The translations under genes were made by a program, and so were the position numbers. Positions 62,087-64,000 of a stretch of 64,000 nucleotides of DNA are shown in pieces. Origin of the DNA: Microbacterium sp. JZ31 (GTDB lineage Bacteria; Actinomycetota; Actinomycetes; Actinomycetales; Microbacteriaceae); contig NZ_CP017661.1 of NCBI RefSeq assembly GCF_016805985.1, positions 2,046,001 through 2,110,000 of the forward strand, written 5' to 3'. The first letter of the stretch is position 1, and each line of letters begins with the position of its first letter. The notes under the pieces were generated by a model. That model was not told where the DNA came from. It searched no databases and saw only the letters and a list, made by a program, of their open reading frames with translations.

Positions 62087-64000
62087 CTAGACGCCGAGGA
62101 TGACGAGCTCTCGCGTCGAGCGCGTCATCGCCACGTATCGGTCGACGGCTCCCTCGATCCCCCCGCCCCACGCGTCCGGACCGACGATCACGACGAGGTC
62201 GAACTCGAGGCCCTTCGCCTCCTCGGGCGACAGCGAGCGGATCCGCTCGGTGCCGGGGAACGACGGATCGCCGATCACGCACGCCACACCCTCGTCGTGC
62301 GCTGCGGCCCATGCCGCGAGGATCTCGTCGCGCCCGGCGACGCCGGCGCGGTGGACGGGGATGCCGCTCCGGCGGATGGACTTGGGCACGTTGGCGTCGG
62401 GAATCGCGGCCCGGATGACGGGTGCCGCCTCGGCCATGATCTCCTCGGGCGTGCGGTAGTTGACCGTCAGCGCGGCGAGCGTCGCGTCCCGCAGACCGAC
62501 GCCGGCGAGCCGGTCTCGCCACGACTCGGCGAAGCCGTGCCGGGCCTGCGCGCGGTCGCCGACGACCGTGAAGCTGTGTGCGGGATTGCGCCGCAGCAGC
62601 ATCAGCCATTCCGCTGCCGTGAGCTCCTGCGCCTCGTCCACGACGATGTGCGCGAACGGTCCGGCCAGCCCGTCGTCGCGCGCGGTCGGCGTGGTCGGCG
62701 CGCCGAGGGTTCCGCGCAGATCCTGCCCGCGCAGCATCGACATGACGCGCATGTCCGAGTCGTCGGTGGCGATCAGGTCGGCGACCACGTCGTCCATCCG
62801 GGCGCGCTCGGCGGCGGCCTCGGCCTCGGCGCGACGCCGCCGGAGCGAGGCGTCGGGGTCGCCCGCCCGCATCCGCGCGGCGTCGAGCAGCGGCAGATCC
62901 GGGTGCGTCCACGGCGCATCGGCCGGGCGCTGCAGACGGGCGACCTCCGCGTCGGTGAGCCACGGCGCGCAGCGCCGCAGGAGCGCAGCGTCGGTCCAGA
63001 GCGCGCGGACGAGGGCGACCGGGTCCAGCAGCGGCCACGCCGCATCGAACGCGGCCCGCAGCCGCTCGCTCTCGGCCAGGGCGCGCCGGATGACCTCTTC
63101 GCCGTCGTCACCGGCGAGGCCGTAGGCATCGAACTCGTCCTCGTGCGGATCCGACCGGCTCTCGGCGCGTCGCTCGTCGTCCCACGCGGTCGTGCCGGCG
63201 TCGCCCCACCCCTCGTCCGCCCAGCGGCCGTCCGATCCGGCGTCCCCGCCGTCGTCCTCCCACCCGGCGTCCCCGGCGTGCGGCGCCGCGCTCACCCGAT
63301 CCACCATGATCCGCATCAGCGCGTCCCACGCCTGCTCGCGGGCCTCGTTGTGGGTGGCGGCGGGTTCGATCGCCCCGAACGCCTCTTCCCAGTCCGCCGC
63401 GCCGATGCGCACGTCGCCCCACGCCGTGTCGACGATCACATCGCGCGTCGGCGGACGCTCACGCAGCCGCACCGCCGCGTCGACCGCGCCGGTCATGCGC
63501 GCATCCGCCTTGAGGTGCGCCACGCCGGCGTCCGGCTCCTCCGCGGCCGCCGCCCCCTCGGGAACGAGGTCGCGCAGCGTCGTGATCCGCACACCCTCCT
63601 CACCGAGCCCGGGGAGGATGTCGGCGACGTAGTCGGCATAGGCGTGCGACGGTCCGACGAACAGCACGCCGCCGCTGCCCTCCTGCAGACGCGGGTCGGC
63701 ATAGAGCAGGTACGCGGCGCGGTGCAGGGCGACGACGGTCTTGCCGGTGCCCGGGCCGCCGTCGACGACGAGCGTCCCGCGTGATCCGGCGCGGATGATC
63801 GCATCCTGATCCGCCTGGATCGTGCCGAGCACGTCCCGCATGCGGGGCGAGCGGCTGGCCCCGAGGCTCGCGATGAACGCCGACTGATCGTCGAGCGCCG
63901 CGCCTCCGCCCGCGGCGACCTCGGCGAGGCCCTCGGCCGTGAACGCCTCGTCCCAGTAGTCGGTGATGCGTCCGTCGCTCCAGCGATAGCGGCGCCGGCT
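62087..64000 (-). CDS. helR: HelR/HelD-like RNA polymerase-associated ATPase (5' part outside window)
   Basis: This UvrD-like superfamily 1 ATPase resembles HelD/HelR, which remove RNA polymerase from stalled complexes; HelR also protects against rifamycins. About 637 residues are visible. The frame is open to the window edge, with DDQSAFIASLGASRSPRMRD just before the usual RMRDVLGTIQADQDAIIRAG. Walker A is GGPGTGKTVVALHRAAYLLY, Walker B region IVVDEAQELTAAEWLMLLRR, and the late motifs are LTVNYRTPEEIM and YVAMTRSTRELVILGV. An acidic insertion (WEDDGGDAGSDGRWADEGWG) lies in the middle. The N-terminal coiled coil is beyond 64000. Assignment to HelR rather than HelD is tentative. Confidence 0.85.
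   Translation of the reverse strand, partial: SRRRYRWSDGRITDYWDEAFTAEGLAEVAAGGGAALDDQSAFIASLGASRSPRMRDVLGTIQADQDAIIRAGSRGTLVVDGGPGTGKTVVALHRAAYLLYADPRLQEGSGGVLFVGPSHAYADYVADILPGLGEEGVRITTLRDLVPEGAAAAEEPDAGVAHLKADARMTGAVDAAVRLRERPPTRDVIVDTAWGDVRIGAADWEEAFGAIEPAATHNEAREQAWDALMRIMVDRVSAAPHAGDAGWEDDGGDAGSDGRWADEGWGDAGTTAWDDERRAESRSDPHEDEFDAYGLAGDDGEEVIRRALAESERLRAAFDAAWPLLDPVALVRALWTDAALLRRCAPWLTDAEVARLQRPADAPWTHPDLPLLDAARMRAGDPDASLRRRRAEAEAAAERARMDDVVADLIATDDSDMRVMSMLRGQDLRGTLGAPTTPTARDDGLAGPFAHIVVDEAQELTAAEWLMLLRRNPAHSFTVVGDRAQARHGFAESWRDRLAGVGLRDATLAALTVNYRTPEEIMAEAAPVIRAAIPDANVPKSIRRSGIPVHRAGVAGRDEILAAWAAAHDEGVACVIGDPSFPGTERIRSLSPEEAKGLEFDLVVIVGPDAWGGGIEGAVDRYVAMTRSTRELVILGV

Noticed and set aside
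59018..63784. A 1588-codon open frame on the plus strand
   Set aside because: It is antisense to nhaA, the Asp/Arg-repeat gene and the helR-like gene. Its composition is Arg/Ala/Asp/Gly-rich without domains, as expected for a shadow frame in high-GC DNA.

Overview
The window looks like a chromosomal segment of a high-GC, single-membrane, flagellated actinobacterium, most likely a member of Microbacteriaceae (Microbacterium-like). That placement is inferred from the very high GC content, actinobacterial-style gene content (LacI-controlled sugar operons, a lipoprotein-anchored substrate-binding protein, a HelR/HelD-like RNA polymerase motor) and a flagellar cluster without outer-membrane ring genes. 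No rRNA, tRNA, CRISPR array, insertion sequence or integrase was seen.

Region 1 (1-17.1 kb) is an L-arabinose island. A CUT2 monosaccharide importer (chvE-mmsA-mmsB, 20-4037, minus) lies next to a CUT1 oligosaccharide importer (substrate-binding protein plus two permeases) that is co-oriented with a cytoplasmic GH127 beta-L-arabinofuranosidase (4184-9199, minus) and faces its own LacI regulator (9368-10387, plus). After a thiolase come araA, araD and an FGGY kinase (12018-15955, minus) and a second LacI regulator (16081-17106). The same 16-bp near-palindrome (ATGTTAGCGCTCACAT) sits upstream of chvE and upstream of the kinase-araD-araA operon, so one LacI protein probably controls monosaccharide uptake and catabolism together.

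Region 2 (17.2-21.8 kb) holds small housekeeping and accessory genes: a YdeI-like protein, an acyl-CoA thioesterase, a phosphodiesterase, a KTSC protein, a fatty acid desaturase, an unnamed protein and an RsbW-like kinase with a STAS antagonist.

Region 3 (22.0-53.8 kb) is a nearly complete flagellar cluster. Leftward: flgN-flgK-flgL-fliW. Rightward: fliA; flagellin; fliD-fliS-small protein; flgB-flgC-fliE-fliF-fliG-fliH-fliI-fliJ-NlpC/P60-fliK-flgD-flgE; then flbD-motA-motB; fliM-fliN-fliO-fliP-fliQ-fliR-flhB-flhA; and csrA. Six promoters share one strict architecture, TNAC-N16-CCGA(T/C)AG, almost certainly the FliA (sigma-28) recognition site. The flagellin leader carries two CACGGA motifs, one in a hairpin loop and one over the ribosome-binding site, which fits CsrA repression relieved by FliW. 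The rightward cluster is interrupted at 39.8-44.0 kb by three genes on the opposite strand: a DUF4062-NTPase-TPR (STAND) protein, a membrane protein and an alpha/beta hydrolase. This is the most unusual arrangement in the window.

Region 4 (53.9-64.0 kb) has a catalase, an AAA+ ATPase, a UBP-type zinc-finger protein overlapping a thioredoxin-reductase-like flavoprotein, an NhaA antiporter fused to a DsbA-like domain, a membrane protein with an Asp/Arg repeat linker, and the 3' part of a HelR-like RNA polymerase motor that runs off the window.

Caveat: four genes (the CUT1 substrate-binding protein, the first CUT1 permease, the STAND protein and the UBP protein) carry five single-base frameshifts in total, each in or beside a short G/C run. 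Assembly error is at least as likely as true inactivation.
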